Origin: Hymenobacter nitidus
Lineage (GTDB): Bacteria; Bacteroidota; Bacteroidia; Cytophagales; Hymenobacteraceae
Length of the DNA stretch: 64,000 nucleotides
Direction: 5' to 3'
Assembly (NCBI RefSeq): GCF_020447315.1
Contig: NZ_JAJADQ010000016.1
Location: 1 to 64,000, forward strand
The translations under genes were made by a program, and so were the position numbers. This document shows positions 37,121 to 46,659 of the stretch, one piece after another. Every line of letters starts with the position of its first letter. The stretch's first letter is position 1. The notes below the pieces were generated by a model. That model saw nothing but the letters and a program-made list of their open reading frames with translations. It did no database searches and was not told where the DNA came from.

Positions 37121-39354
37121 TTCTTATGCCGGAGCTGGCGGCTGGCCACGTCGTAATTCCACCCGGGTATGCCCCGTAAGTCCTTGAGTTGCCGGGCCAG
37201 CATGTTGGAGTAAAGCAACGTAACCGGTGAGTGTGCAGGGTAGAAGGTCCGGAACGAAAGGCGGGTGAACTTGAAGGCCTGCTGCACCACATAGGTCAGG
37301 TCCACGAAAGTGGAACTGCGGTGAATGCGCACCAGCACCGGCCGTGACGCCCCGTGACGGGAGGTTTTCATTTCACGGGGACCGAGCATCTGCACGAGGC
37401 AGGAACGCGGATCAAGCAGCACATTGTAACCCCGCCAGGGCACGTGAGCCCCTTTATATACTTTACGGTAAGTGTCAAATTCACCCCGCTCGTTCTCGTT
37501 AAACAGAACGTAGGGGTGGAATTCAGAGAAGGTGACAAAAGCGAACTTGATGTCGAACTCACGGTACTGCTCCATCAGGCTGGCCACCACGTCGGCCTCG
37601 ATGTGCTTGATGGGTTTGAAAATGTGGAAGATGATGCGGATACGGTCACCCGGGCTCCAGCTGTAATTATTGGAAATCTCGTCAATGGATAGCTTCAGGT
37701 TGCGCAGCAGCTCGTCAAAGTACTCGTCGTAGGGCACGTCCTGGGTTTTGCGGTTGGAAATGTACTTCCCGTCGGCCGAGAAGAAAGTGCTGATGCCCAC
37801 GATCCGGGCTTGTGTCGCCCCTGCGTACTGGTTGCTGCGCAGAATGGAGCTGCCGATGCCAATCACGAGCTCGTGGTCAACACTCGGGCCCGTGGGTACC
37901 GTCCACGGCGTCCCGCCCAGCTTGGCATACATCTGCAAGGCGATGCTGTCGATGCTGTAGGTTGGTTTCTGGGCAGTCTCGGCCCGGATGAACTGCGTGG
38001 AAATGCCGTGTGAGTACAGCAGGGACTTTACCTGGAAATAGGGATTATCCAATGGAGGTAACTGCCGGAAATTCTCGCACGTCTCGATGATGGCAATATC
38101 AAACGAGCCGTTTTCGGCGCGGAGCAGCTTGGTGATGGCAGCCAGATATTGCGGCACGGTATAATCCGTTATTTCGGCAATGCGGTATTCCATCGCCGTC
38201 AGGCCATACTTGCGCACCATGCCATTAGCGAAATAGGCATGCTGGGCGATGCCCCCCTTGAGTTGGGCCAGAAACTCTGCAAAATGGCCGGCGTTCCGCT
38301 GGTGAAACACCACCAGCACCTTGGGCGAGTTCACATCGAAAGAAGTGGAGCGGCTGTATGGTCCGAACGTGTTAAGGCCGGCCGTGGGCGTGGCGTGGAT
38401 GTTGGTGCCGCTGACGTCGAAGATGAGCTTGGGTTCTTCCAGCCTAATACCGGCCTGCCCCGGCACGGCGTTATCCGTTCCGATGGTGAATACAAACGAG
38501 TCGTAATTCCGGTACGGGAGGCGGCTCAGCCATGCGCCCACCTCTTCAATCTCGCGCATCACTACATCAGGCTGCAGTCGCCGGGCCTCATCCTGCTTGA
38601 TGTGGCTCACTATCTGCTCGGCCTTTCCTTCCCCAACCAGGGAGCCCAGGTAGTAAACAATATTCTCCTTTGACTTGAACAGGCTCAGGTCGGAGAGGGC
38701 GTATTCGGTAGGGCCTTGATTGGTGCCTACGGTAGCGTGGTCGCCTTCCACGGCCATTACCCGTCCAAGCAAGGTCAGCTCGGGAGCGACGACCCCATCA
38801 GAGTAGTCGGGTGAAGCGGAACTGTTGACTTCAAGGCCTATAATGTCCAGCCCTTCGTTGACCAGCTGTTCACAGGTGCGGTCAATGGTCCACTGGTAAC
38901 GATGATTCACCACTGCCACAAACTGCGGATGCTCATCCGTTTCATTGTAACGCAACTGAACTTCGGTGATGCGCTTGTACGTGATGATATTTTGCAGCCG
39001 CTCCGGCAGCATGTTCAACGCCAGATCGTACTTGTCTTGTTTCGCGGGGAAGGTAAACGGGTGGAAGGCAGGCATCAGATCGGGTACCTTGTCTTTGACG
39101 GCCCGAAAGAAAATGTGGCGTACCAACGAAGCCACGACATCGGGGTTCTTGCTGATACTGAGCCGGACCACGTCACCCAAATTGGACGCAGCCTCCACGC
39201 CAGGCGAGATGTAAATGAACTCGTCGCGACGGAAAAAAGAGTGGGTCGCGTTGTGTTGCTGCCGTAGCCTATCTAATACTTCCTTTTGATAGGGGAGACG
39301 TTGGATGTGAAACTCGTCAAAATTGAATTGGAGTGGGAAGAAGTTAGATTTCAT
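37108..39354 (-). CDS. Long prokaryotic Argonaute (long-B type), catalytically inactive
   Basis: A 748-residue protein. The N-terminal half (about 1-390) holds N, linker and PAZ-like regions. The MID domain (about 400-490) has the signature HGISTQFIRAET, a guide 5'-end pocket pattern. The PIWI domain (490-748) has QMYAKLGGTPW, IGIGSS and the terminal FYPAHSPVTLLYS. The first catalytic Asp of the DEDX tetrad is replaced (IGIGSS at 498-503), and the usual third-Asp segment reads FHIFKPIK (576-583), so cleavage is not expected. I infer guide-directed recognition of invader nucleic acid with signalling to the overlapping membrane protein. It is a two-gene minus-strand operon. Confidence 0.92.
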   Translation of the reverse strand: MKSNFFPLQFNFDEFHIQRLPYQKEVLDRLRQQHNATHSFFRRDEFIYISPGVEAASNLGDVVRLSISKNPDVVASLVRHIFFRAVKDKVPDLMPAFHPFTFPAKQDKYDLALNMLPERLQNIITYKRITEVQLRYNETDEHPQFVAVVNHRYQWTIDRTCEQLVNEGLDIIGLEVNSSASPDYSDGVVAPELTLLGRVMAVEGDHATVGTNQGPTEYALSDLSLFKSKENIVYYLGSLVGEGKAEQIVSHIKQDEARRLQPDVVMREIEEVGAWLSRLPYRNYDSFVFTIGTDNAVPGQAGIRLEEPKLIFDVSGTNIHATPTAGLNTFGPYSRSTSFDVNSPKVLVVFHQRNAGHFAEFLAQLKGGIAQHAYFANGMVRKYGLTAMEYRIAEITDYTVPQYLAAITKLLRAENGSFDIAIIETCENFRQLPPLDNPYFQVKSLLYSHGISTQFIRAETAQKPTYSIDSIALQMYAKLGGTPWTVPTGPSVDHELVIGIGSSILRSNQYAGATQARIVGISTFFSADGKYISNRKTQDVPYDEYFDELLRNLKLSIDEISNNYSWSPGDRIRIIFHIFKPIKHIEADVVASLMEQYREFDIKFAFVTFSEFHPYVLFNENERGEFDTYRKVYKGAHVPWRGYNVLLDPRSCLVQMLGPREMKTSRHGASRPVLVRIHRSSTFVDLTYVVQQAFKFTRLSFRTFYPAHSPVTLLYSNMLARQLKDLRGIPGWNYDVASRQLRHKKWFL

Positions 39355-39700
39355 ACGCAGCTGACGAGTATAACCAACTCGGGACAGACGGCAAATTGCA
39401 TGATTGCCAAATGAGGATGTTAAAGCTACTCATCATGCACATAATTTTAGTAATGTTCCGAGGTATTACGCTTCACTTGTTGCCTTTATGTTATATGTAC
39501 CCAAAATCTGCACGCTTATCCACATTCCTTTTCATCAACACTTAGGAACGTGTCTCTTGGTCGACCAATGGTTGGTTTCCTCCTCGAAGCAGAGTGATCT
39601 GCTCATTGCGCAGAATAAGTCGGAACATCGCTTTAGCTGGAGCTACACCCCGACTGAGGCAAATCAGTTCTCGCTGCTCAACGCGTAAAGCTCTGGCTGT
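39355..39700. other. No convincing gene; divergent promoter region of the Argonaute and HNH genes
   Basis: About 345 bp. Short frames on both strands lack recognisable character. The left part is A/T-rich and should hold the promoter of the minus-strand Argonaute operon. No consensus box was found with confidence. Confidence 0.5.
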
Positions 39701-40870
39701 ATGTTCGATTCGACAATGGGTGAGCGCGCTATCGCCACGATCCTTAAGCACGACAATAAGACCACCAGTTACAAAATTGCGCTGCTCAGGGCCATCAACG
39801 ACTTGGTCCTTGCTTACCCGGATTTAACGGCCAGTGAACGTGACATCGCAGTTCCCCTTCGGCGCATCGCGGAGCTCTGGATTGCCTACTATTGGCCTTT
39901 CGCGGATGAGCAGCACCCCATCTACCAAGGTGCCCGCGCGGAGCGCGCCGGCATAGAACGTAACGATTTGAGCTTTCGACCCGCGTTAAGCCAGTTACGA
40001 AAGCTATGGCAGCAAACAGTGCACTTGACCGTACTTCCGTCCGATGGATTCTTCCTCGTGTCAGATATGCGTACTCCCAGACGGCAGGCCAGCTACGATC
40101 CTAGGCTGCAAGAAGCCTATACTGCGGCGGTAGCTGCTATCTCTACTGCCGTCCAAATGCCGATTCGGTATGCCGGCCCAGAACAATGGATGGTTTTCGG
40201 CAAGCCTGCGCGATTAAACAGTTTGCCTTCCTCGGTTATGCCATTGCCCGGTTCCCATCCCAAAGAGATGTGCGTCATCGTAAACGCGGGGTTATGGGCA
40301 GCATTCCACCGCCTTTCCCTCTATATTGAGGCCTTGAGCATTCATGAATGGTGCTTGTTCACAGAAGGTGTAACACAACCAATGGGGGTTACTGCTTCGC
40401 GTGGCCACATCTACAGCCTGCTTACCGCCCGCCCGGACAACCGTCGGCCCCTTACCTGGGAACGCAACCAGGTGGATGTCCTGCTGCTGGAGCAGGTTAC
40501 TTTCGTCTGCCCCTGGACCCGGAAACCCATTCGCAAACCCCAGGAGTACGACCTGGATCATTTACTGCCCCTGGCCGTGTACCCCGTCAATGAACTGTGG
40601 AACCTACTGCCAGTGGACCGGGAGTTTAACCAGCGCATTAAGCGCGACCGGGTACCCTCCAGCCAGCGGCTGCTGGAAGCAGAACCTTGGCTCGCGGCAG
40701 CCTACCGAACCTATGCTCATTCCGCTTCTTTAGCAGCAGCGGTGAAGGAGGACGCCAGCCTGCGCTTTTCGGGGATCTGGTCGCAGCCCGATTTTGCCGC
40801 TGCCCTGGCACATCAGGCCGTTGACTTCATCGACGGCGTCGCGGCCGCTCGCTATGTCACACGCTTTTAA
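39701..40870 (+). CDS. HNH endonuclease-domain protein
   Basis: A 389-residue protein. The C-terminal HNH motif is at about residues 270-310: CPWTRKPI, then EYDLDHLLPLAVYP and ELWNLLPVDREFNQ, with the Asp-His pair and the downstream Asn expected of HNH nucleases. The N-terminal 260 residues contain a helical domain beginning TTSYKIALLRAINDLVL and an aromatic segment typical of this family, of unknown role. It is 7 bp before the MazG-like gene. I infer a nucleic-acid-cutting defence effector. An ATG six codons in (MGERAIA) is an alternative start. Confidence 0.82.
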   Translation: MFDSTMGERAIATILKHDNKTTSYKIALLRAINDLVLAYPDLTASERDIAVPLRRIAELWIAYYWPFADEQHPIYQGARAERAGIERNDLSFRPALSQLRKLWQQTVHLTVLPSDGFFLVSDMRTPRRQASYDPRLQEAYTAAVAAISTAVQMPIRYAGPEQWMVFGKPARLNSLPSSVMPLPGSHPKEMCVIVNAGLWAAFHRLSLYIEALSIHEWCLFTEGVTQPMGVTASRGHIYSLLTARPDNRRPLTWERNQVDVLLLEQVTFVCPWTRKPIRKPQEYDLDHLLPLAVYPVNELWNLLPVDREFNQRIKRDRVPSSQRLLEAEPWLAAAYRTYAHSASLAAAVKEDASLRFSGIWSQPDFAAALAHQAVDFIDGVAAARYVTRF

Positions 40871-40877
40871 CTATTCC

Positions 40878-41195
40878 ATGGAGTACCCAAAACTCATTCG
40901 CGATCTCATCCCCAGCATCATTGCCGCCTCGGGCCGAAACTGCGAAACCCGCATTTTAGATGGGCCGGAATATGTAGAAGCATTGCGCGAGAAGCTGGTC
41001 GAGGAAGCCTGCGAAGCCAAGGCCGCTTCAGCGACCGAGTTAGCCACTGAGTTGGCAGATGTCCTGGAAGTCATCGATGCGCTCCTTGAGGCGCATGGAT
41101 TGCAGATGGAGCAGGTCCAGCAGCTGCAGGCCGCCCGGCGGAGCGAACGGGGCGGCTTCGCTAACCGGCTGCTACTTCTCCGCATTGATGATTGA
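40878..41195 (+). CDS. MazG-like / phosphoribosyl-ATP pyrophosphohydrolase-type NTPase
   Basis: A 105-residue protein from the ATG at 40878. The helix YPKLIRDLIPSIIAASG and the metal-binding segment LVEEACEAKAA...ELADVLEVIDAL give the ExxE...ExxD pattern of all-alpha NTP pyrophosphohydrolases. Such enzymes hydrolyse NTPs or dNTPs to monophosphates. It is immediately downstream of the HNH gene and is likely co-transcribed. Its fold is close to PRA-PH/MazG but no histidine genes are near, so a nucleotide-pool role in defence is more likely. Confidence 0.82.
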   Translation: MEYPKLIRDLIPSIIAASGRNCETRILDGPEYVEALREKLVEEACEAKAASATELATELADVLEVIDALLEAHGLQMEQVQQLQAARRSERGGFANRLLLLRIDD

Positions 41196-41365
41196 TAGTC
41201 TATACCTAGCAGCCATAAGCCTGATAGCGCAGGTGGGGGTACCATCCTGCCACGCTGCTTAAATCATGCCTGGAAATTTCGCCATACCCTTCCTCACTGC
41301 CCCCTTCTACCCAACTTTCCGATCCTGTTAGCTTGCAGTGCCATTCGAGAGCATGATCATAGGAA

Positions 41366-43684
41366 ATGATCTCTAGATTGTGGCCTTACGAACTCTCACA
41401 ACCCTTTTCGTTAATTTCCTTGACCGATCTTTTTACCTACCAAGACGTTGCCACCGCTACCCTTACTGAGTACGTCTCCTGGTTTCTTGACCCTAGCCAT
41501 GAGCACTTCAACCAGGTACAGCTACCACCTATCCAGCGGAACTCCGTTTGGAATATTGCGCAGGTAGAGCGCCTCTGGGATTCTCTGCTGCGCGGCTTTC
41601 CCGTTGGCAGCATTCTACTGGCTCACCGTGCCAACGGGCAGGCAGCCAGAGCCCTGACCTGCGATCAACAAACCCGCCCCGATCGGGCAGGGTACTTCCT
41701 GCTCGACGGCCAACAGCGCACTCGCACGTTGCTGCTGGGATTTAAAGCCACTACGACCAGCCGTCTCTGGATTGACCTGGATCCAGAAATCGTATTCGGA
41801 AACGCCGACCAAAATGACCGGAGGTTTCTGCTCCGGCTCCTCACCGGCCACCAACCCTGGGGCATGCGCAGCGACAACCCGGAGGAACGGTTCCATGAGC
41901 ACGAAAAGCACGAAGCCCGCAAAAAGCTCGTTTACTCCCGCCGCTACGACTACCAGATTTATCCGGTCAAGCAGTCCGAGGACTCTCCTGACACTTCTTG
42001 GCCTTTACAGGCTAAAGCTCCAGTACCACTGGATGTGCTCATTGATCGCTGTGGAGGCTGGAAGGGGCCTTTCTCGCGCCCCACCTGGAAGCAGCTCCGC
42101 CCCCATATTCCCAAAGCATATACATCGCCTGAAGAAGAGCCGGCGCATCTGGCGGTTGTCCTCAATGCGTTGGAGAATTTATTAGCTGCTAAACCTTCAA
42201 CGGGCCGTCCCCAGCGTAGTATTCCCCTCTTGTTACATCCCGAAGAAGCGGCGGGTCACGCGCCCGAGGCGGAGCAAGTACCCGATTCTATCGAGGTTCT
42301 GTTCCGCCGCGTCAACGCCGGCGGCACCGTTTTGGAGGGCGAGGAGATGGCCTACTCCCTTCTTAAGTCCAGTTGGGACCAGGCGTATGATCTGGTGTCT
42401 CAGGTCGTTGACCACGAAGAAGTCGGCTACTTGTTCCCTCCAACGGGGGTAGTAATGGCCGCAACGCGCCTGGCTCGCCGCCAGCAGGGACATCGGCTAG
42501 ACCTTAGCCCCTCCGTATCGCAGTTTCGTCGCTGGCTGGGACGCACTGGCTCCAATCAGGCGGATGGTGACTTCCTTCAAGCACTGAAGCAACTACTCGT
42601 GCCCGGCCCTGATCAGACCCAGGGCTGCTTCACGCAAATCCTGGTGGAATTCTGCCGGCTAGCGCTTTACGATTCCAGCTCTTCTACCGACCCTGGCCTC
42701 CCCCGCAAACTGCTGCTGGAACTCAATCCGGTCCTGCTTCATCCCGTTTTGAGTTGGGTGCACGATAATTTGGGCGATACCGCCCGCCTTGCTGCCAACC
42801 GTCTGCCCATCCTCCGGTACTTGATGTACCTTCTCATCGTGCGACCCGATGCGCAGAAATTTGCTCGTCAAGCGGGGCAGGTCTTGTCGGAGCAATCGTC
42901 CCCATCGGATTTTCCCGATACGGCTATCTACTGTAACTGGCTGCGCAAAGCCGAGGCGCCCGCGTTACCCAATTTCTCCGAGCTAATCCTGCCTCAGCCC
43001 GAACACATCTCGAAAGGGTGGTTGAGCAATGCTGAAGAAATGTTCGGCTTATCCGCTACCAGCGACGACCAGCCAGCTGACATCTATCATCAGTTTCGGT
43101 CCAGGTTCTGGCACCGGCGCTACCTGCTACTCTGGTTCCAGCGAGCTTACCTAGAGCGTTGGTTCCAGGGATACAATCCTATGCGTCAGGACACCGCTGA
43201 CACACCCTACGACTACGACCACATCGTGCCGTACTCGCACGCAGTGTGTCAGGGACGGCGTTCTTTGGATCTGGAAGAAAAGGGAGAAGGGGAACAGCGT
43301 TTCAACTGGCATCGCTACTTCTACCTTAATTCCTTAGGCAACTACCGGATGTGGCCGGCCTGGGCCAACCGTGCTGACGGAAACGATTGCCATACTAAAA
43401 AGCTTCGTTTCGACGCCACGGAGCCGTTGTCCTGTGAGATGTCGCAGGAGCTTATGCTAACCTCCTCCACCGAATATCTGCTGGCTTCTGCTATCCCGCT
43501 CACCAACGCCGCCTCTTGGCTTGCCGCTGGCGGCAGACCCAGCTACTGGCCCGCACTGCGTAGGCAGGCATGGATGCAGGCAGTTGAACATCGCGCCAGC
43601 AGCCTGTACGACGAGCTATTTGTTGCGCTGGATTTTAGCAGCTGGTACCAGGCAGCTTGCCATCCCGTTGACCAACCCGCCTAG
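41366..43684 (+). CDS. DUF262/DUF1524 GmrSD-like type IV restriction protein
   Basis: A 772-residue protein. The N-terminal DUF262 domain has PPIQRNSVWNIAQVERLWDS (about residues 54-73) and the signature LLDGQQRT (112-119). The C-terminal HNH/DUF1524 region has YDYDHIVPYSH (about 614-624) followed by FNWHRYFYLNSLGNYRMWP, including the Asn expected of HNH. Fused DUF262-DUF1524 proteins of this kind (GmrSD, BrxU) use NTP-binding DUF262 to control an HNH nuclease that cuts modified phage DNA. It may also regulate other genes. It has 170 bp upstream and 56 bp before the Abi-like gene. Confidence 0.9.
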   Translation: MISRLWPYELSQPFSLISLTDLFTYQDVATATLTEYVSWFLDPSHEHFNQVQLPPIQRNSVWNIAQVERLWDSLLRGFPVGSILLAHRANGQAARALTCDQQTRPDRAGYFLLDGQQRTRTLLLGFKATTTSRLWIDLDPEIVFGNADQNDRRFLLRLLTGHQPWGMRSDNPEERFHEHEKHEARKKLVYSRRYDYQIYPVKQSEDSPDTSWPLQAKAPVPLDVLIDRCGGWKGPFSRPTWKQLRPHIPKAYTSPEEEPAHLAVVLNALENLLAAKPSTGRPQRSIPLLLHPEEAAGHAPEAEQVPDSIEVLFRRVNAGGTVLEGEEMAYSLLKSSWDQAYDLVSQVVDHEEVGYLFPPTGVVMAATRLARRQQGHRLDLSPSVSQFRRWLGRTGSNQADGDFLQALKQLLVPGPDQTQGCFTQILVEFCRLALYDSSSSTDPGLPRKLLLELNPVLLHPVLSWVHDNLGDTARLAANRLPILRYLMYLLIVRPDAQKFARQAGQVLSEQSSPSDFPDTAIYCNWLRKAEAPALPNFSELILPQPEHISKGWLSNAEEMFGLSATSDDQPADIYHQFRSRFWHRRYLLLWFQRAYLERWFQGYNPMRQDTADTPYDYDHIVPYSHAVCQGRRSLDLEEKGEGEQRFNWHRYFYLNSLGNYRMWPAWANRADGNDCHTKKLRFDATEPLSCEMSQELMLTSSTEYLLASAIPLTNAASWLAAGGRPSYWPALRRQAWMQAVEHRASSLYDELFVALDFSSWYQAACHPVDQPA

Positions 43685-43740
43685 GCTACTTCAGACCCAA
43701 ATTCAGGGCAGCCTTAGCAGTACTTCCGCTTTTCCCCTAT

Positions 43741-44559
43741 ATGTCGTTAACGCAAACTCCACGGTCTAGCACTACCCGCTGGGCCGTATGGACTATTTTT
43801 TTAGGAGCCATCTTATCACTGGTTCTCCCCTGGGTTTTGACGCATTTCCATTCCGGGATCAGCTTCGCTGAAACCGGCCCGATCGGCGATACCATTGGCG
43901 GCATCACTGGGCCTGTGCTCAACTTTACCGGCCTGCTGGTGGTGTATTTTTCCTTGCGGGAACAATTCCTGTCCAACCAGATCCAAATTCAGCACTTTGC
44001 GGAGGAGCAGCAGCGCGGTGCCAATGAAAACACGATCAGCACGGCCTTTAAGATTATCGACGACCTCCGGGCGGAAGCCCGTCGCATTCAAGATCGGTTG
44101 CCACTTTATGGTCAAGGTCCTACGGATCTGACTCAATACATTGATCTGCCCGATTTTAAGGAGCCCAATTACCTGCCAGAGCCTAAACTCTTACAATTTC
44201 AGCTAACCTTAGATGAGATAGTAACTACCGAGGGCTACGCATTCCAACGCATGGTCATGGATTATTTCCAACGGGTCGGCATTGAAACCAAAGTGCTTCG
44301 CGCTACCCTGGATATGCTCCTGTACCTGCTGGTCAACAGCCCGCTGCCGCTAGCCCAGCGCATGCATCTCTACCAGATTGTGCTGGCCTTCTACGAGCCC
44401 TTGGTCATTGACCTATTGGGTGGCCTGGAGGTATTCAGCCAGGCACGCCAGCCCATCCAGGAATTAGTCGACGGGGTAGCCGCCCTGCATGGCGACCTGA
44501 GCAATGCAAACGAAGCTTTCCTTGACCTGGCAATCCATGACCCGGACGGTAATTGGTAA
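43741..44559 (+). CDS. Abi-like two-helix membrane protein
   Basis: A 272-residue protein with two N-terminal membrane helices (about residues 14-36 and 50-72) joined by a loop with GDTIGGITGP. A coiled coil (about 73-110) and a helical cytoplasmic domain of about 160 residues follow. This layout is that of putative phage abortive infection proteins (putAbiC-like). It probably arrests or kills the infected cell by a membrane action. It is co-directional with the GmrSD-like gene before it and the TPR gene after it. Function is inferred from layout. Confidence 0.75.
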   Translation: MSLTQTPRSSTTRWAVWTIFLGAILSLVLPWVLTHFHSGISFAETGPIGDTIGGITGPVLNFTGLLVVYFSLREQFLSNQIQIQHFAEEQQRGANENTISTAFKIIDDLRAEARRIQDRLPLYGQGPTDLTQYIDLPDFKEPNYLPEPKLLQFQLTLDEIVTTEGYAFQRMVMDYFQRVGIETKVLRATLDMLLYLLVNSPLPLAQRMHLYQIVLAFYEPLVIDLLGGLEVFSQARQPIQELVDGVAALHGDLSNANEAFLDLAIHDPDGNW

Positions 44560-44580
44560 ATCCTGCTTCGCTGATTAAAG

Positions 44581-44588
44581 TACCTTTG
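44581..44588 (+). promoter_or_regulatory. Bacteroidota -7 promoter box before the TPR-HExxH gene
   Basis: TACCTTTG matches TAnnTTTG exactly and lies 31 bp before the ATG at 44620. A -33 TTG-type element at the usual distance was not clear. It supports a separate promoter for the TPR-HExxH/MazG pair. Confidence 0.5.
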
Positions 44589-44619
44589 TCTTCTGCAGCA
44601 ATTAGCCGGGGCCATTTAC

Positions 44620-46659
44620 ATGATCATCCAACATCCTCTCAACGACTTTCTTTATAGCCTTTTTCCGGACGCCGAGGTCTTCGGCCAGAACCCGGAGCAG
44701 CTCGTTGAGCACCTGACCGACTTCTACACCTTTGGCCCCTACCGCCCCACCGTTACTATCAAGGGGGCAGTGGTGGAAGTAAATATCGATACGAAAGCCA
44801 TCAGCAGCCAGAAAGCAGAGTACGATAAAGTGCTGCGCCAGTGCGAAGCCCGCCAGTTTCAGCAGGCTCTGCAGCGTCTAAGGCAGCTCATCCAGCAGAA
44901 TCCCACCGTCTCCGAGTACCACCGCGTGCTGGGCCAGGTGCTCTCCGAGCTGGGCCAGCCCGATGAGGCGCTGGACGCTCTAATTGACGCCCTGCGCTGG
45001 GACCCACGCAACGGCTACGCCCTGATCATGGCGGGCAACATCTACGCCCGCCAGAAGGACGACCTGAAATCGGCCAAGACCTTTTACGACCAGGCGCTGG
45101 CGGTAAACCCAAAAGACTTTATCGCCATCAACAACATCGGCGGCAACCTGATGCAGTTGGGCCGGGCGCAGGAAGCGGAGCGCTACTTCGAGATTGCGCA
45201 CGAGATCGAGCCCGACTACCCCAACACGCTCTACGCCCTGGCCATGGTCAGCCAGCAGCGCCGCGATTACGCGTCGGCGTTCTACCAGGCTACCCGGGCC
45301 CTGCGCAACGCCCGCCCCGGCGACCCTATCCTGCGGGCCAGCCTGGCGCTGGCCACCGAGACAGCCACCCAGTACCTGAACAGCACCAACACCTTCGCCA
45401 TTGCCAACGAGTACCAGGAAACGGTCCAGGACCGGGCCGGGCTTGAGATCCGCGTGGACGAGGACCCGCTCATCCCCACGGCCGCCAAGCTGGAAATCGC
45501 CGAGAACTATGGCCGCCGCTACCACCAGGTACGCTTCAAGCCCGACTATCCGGCCGTCGAGCACCTGATCATGCACGAAATCGTGCATCTGGACTTCATC
45601 CTGCAGGCCCGGGCTGCGGATGGCAACCTGCTGTTCACAACCACCGGCAAGAGCAAGGAGAAGTTCATCCGGGCCGCCGAGCCTCAACTCAAGAAGCTGG
45701 CCAAGGCCGGCTTCAAGGAGCAGAACATCACCAGCTACATTGACTCGCTCTTCGAAGGGATGATGCGCCAGATCTACAACCAGCCTCTCGACCTCTTCAT
45801 CGAGGATTTCCTGTACCGGGAGTACCCCGAGGCCCGGCCCCTCCAGTTCCTGTCCCTGCTCAAGCTGTTGCGCGAAGCAACGGAAGCTGTTCGCAACAAG
45901 CAGGCCCAGGAATACTCCCCCCCTGTTGTACACAAGGCCAGCACGGTGCTCAACCTGGTGATGGCCCTGCAATTCCGGGACCTGTTTGGCTACGATGCCC
46001 TACCTGACTTCAAAGCCCCGGCCCTGCAGGTGAAGGAAGCCGAGCGGCTGTGGACGGAGTACCAAGAATACCGGGCCGACCGCCAGCCCGGCGAGGAATA
46101 CGAGATGGTGCAGCACTGGGGCGAGGACTTGGGGCTGGCCGCTTATTTCGAGCTGAAGGACGAAGAGACGGTTCGCCGGGAGCAGCCGACCACGCCAACT
46201 GGCGAGGCAACTACCCTGGCTCCTACTGACGAGCCTGCTGGGCAGGAGTCCCCGGAGGATCTTCTAGCACGGATCGAGCGGGACCCGTTAAACCTGGATG
46301 GACCGGAGCCCGCTGATGCCCACCAGGGCCGGATGTCCTTTGCCGACAGCCCCGCCGGCGGTATGGCCGTTATGTTCTACTGCCTGGACTGGCTCAAGCA
46401 CTTCGACGGCAAGTCGCGCCAGCAGGTGCAGGACATCACCTTCGAGATTGCTATGCTGGGCCGCTCCGGCCTGGACCCTAAGGACTCCGCCCAGAAATAC
46501 AATCTGGCCTCGGTACCGGGCAAAAAGTATTCCGCCCTGCACCTGCTCACCGGCATGTACACCGGCTTCCAGCAGCTGGACCCCAGCCTGGATACCGGGC
46601 TGGACTTTGGCAAGGAGCTGGAAATGGCCCGGGCCATGCACAAGGGCAAGGATGAGTAG
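44620..46659 (+). CDS. TPR-repeat protein with HExxH metallopeptidase-like motif
   Basis: A 679-residue protein. Residues about 65-240 form tandem TPR repeats (for example LGQPDEALDALIDALRWDPR and QLGRAQEAERYFEIAHEIEP). A central region carries MHEIVHLDF with HEIVH at 319-323, a gluzincin-like zinc motif; a glutamate in IEDFLYREYPE (about 394-404) could be the third ligand. The C-terminal 250 residues are unrecognised, Glu/Pro-rich in part. The stop overlaps the MazG-like gene. I infer a TPR sensor coupled to a protease, possibly activated during infection, but no such system is known to me by name. Confidence 0.82.
   Translation: MIIQHPLNDFLYSLFPDAEVFGQNPEQLVEHLTDFYTFGPYRPTVTIKGAVVEVNIDTKAISSQKAEYDKVLRQCEARQFQQALQRLRQLIQQNPTVSEYHRVLGQVLSELGQPDEALDALIDALRWDPRNGYALIMAGNIYARQKDDLKSAKTFYDQALAVNPKDFIAINNIGGNLMQLGRAQEAERYFEIAHEIEPDYPNTLYALAMVSQQRRDYASAFYQATRALRNARPGDPILRASLALATETATQYLNSTNTFAIANEYQETVQDRAGLEIRVDEDPLIPTAAKLEIAENYGRRYHQVRFKPDYPAVEHLIMHEIVHLDFILQARAADGNLLFTTTGKSKEKFIRAAEPQLKKLAKAGFKEQNITSYIDSLFEGMMRQIYNQPLDLFIEDFLYREYPEARPLQFLSLLKLLREATEAVRNKQAQEYSPPVVHKASTVLNLVMALQFRDLFGYDALPDFKAPALQVKEAERLWTEYQEYRADRQPGEEYEMVQHWGEDLGLAAYFELKDEETVRREQPTTPTGEATTLAPTDEPAGQESPEDLLARIERDPLNLDGPEPADAHQGRMSFADSPAGGMAVMFYCLDWLKHFDGKSRQQVQDITFEIAMLGRSGLDPKDSAQKYNLASVPGKKYSALHLLTGMYTGFQQLDPSLDTGLDFGKELEMARAMHKGKDE

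Noticed and set aside
39404..39688. 94-codon + strand frame between the Argonaute and HNH genes
   Set aside because: Composition and content look random and it overlaps a competing minus-strand frame.
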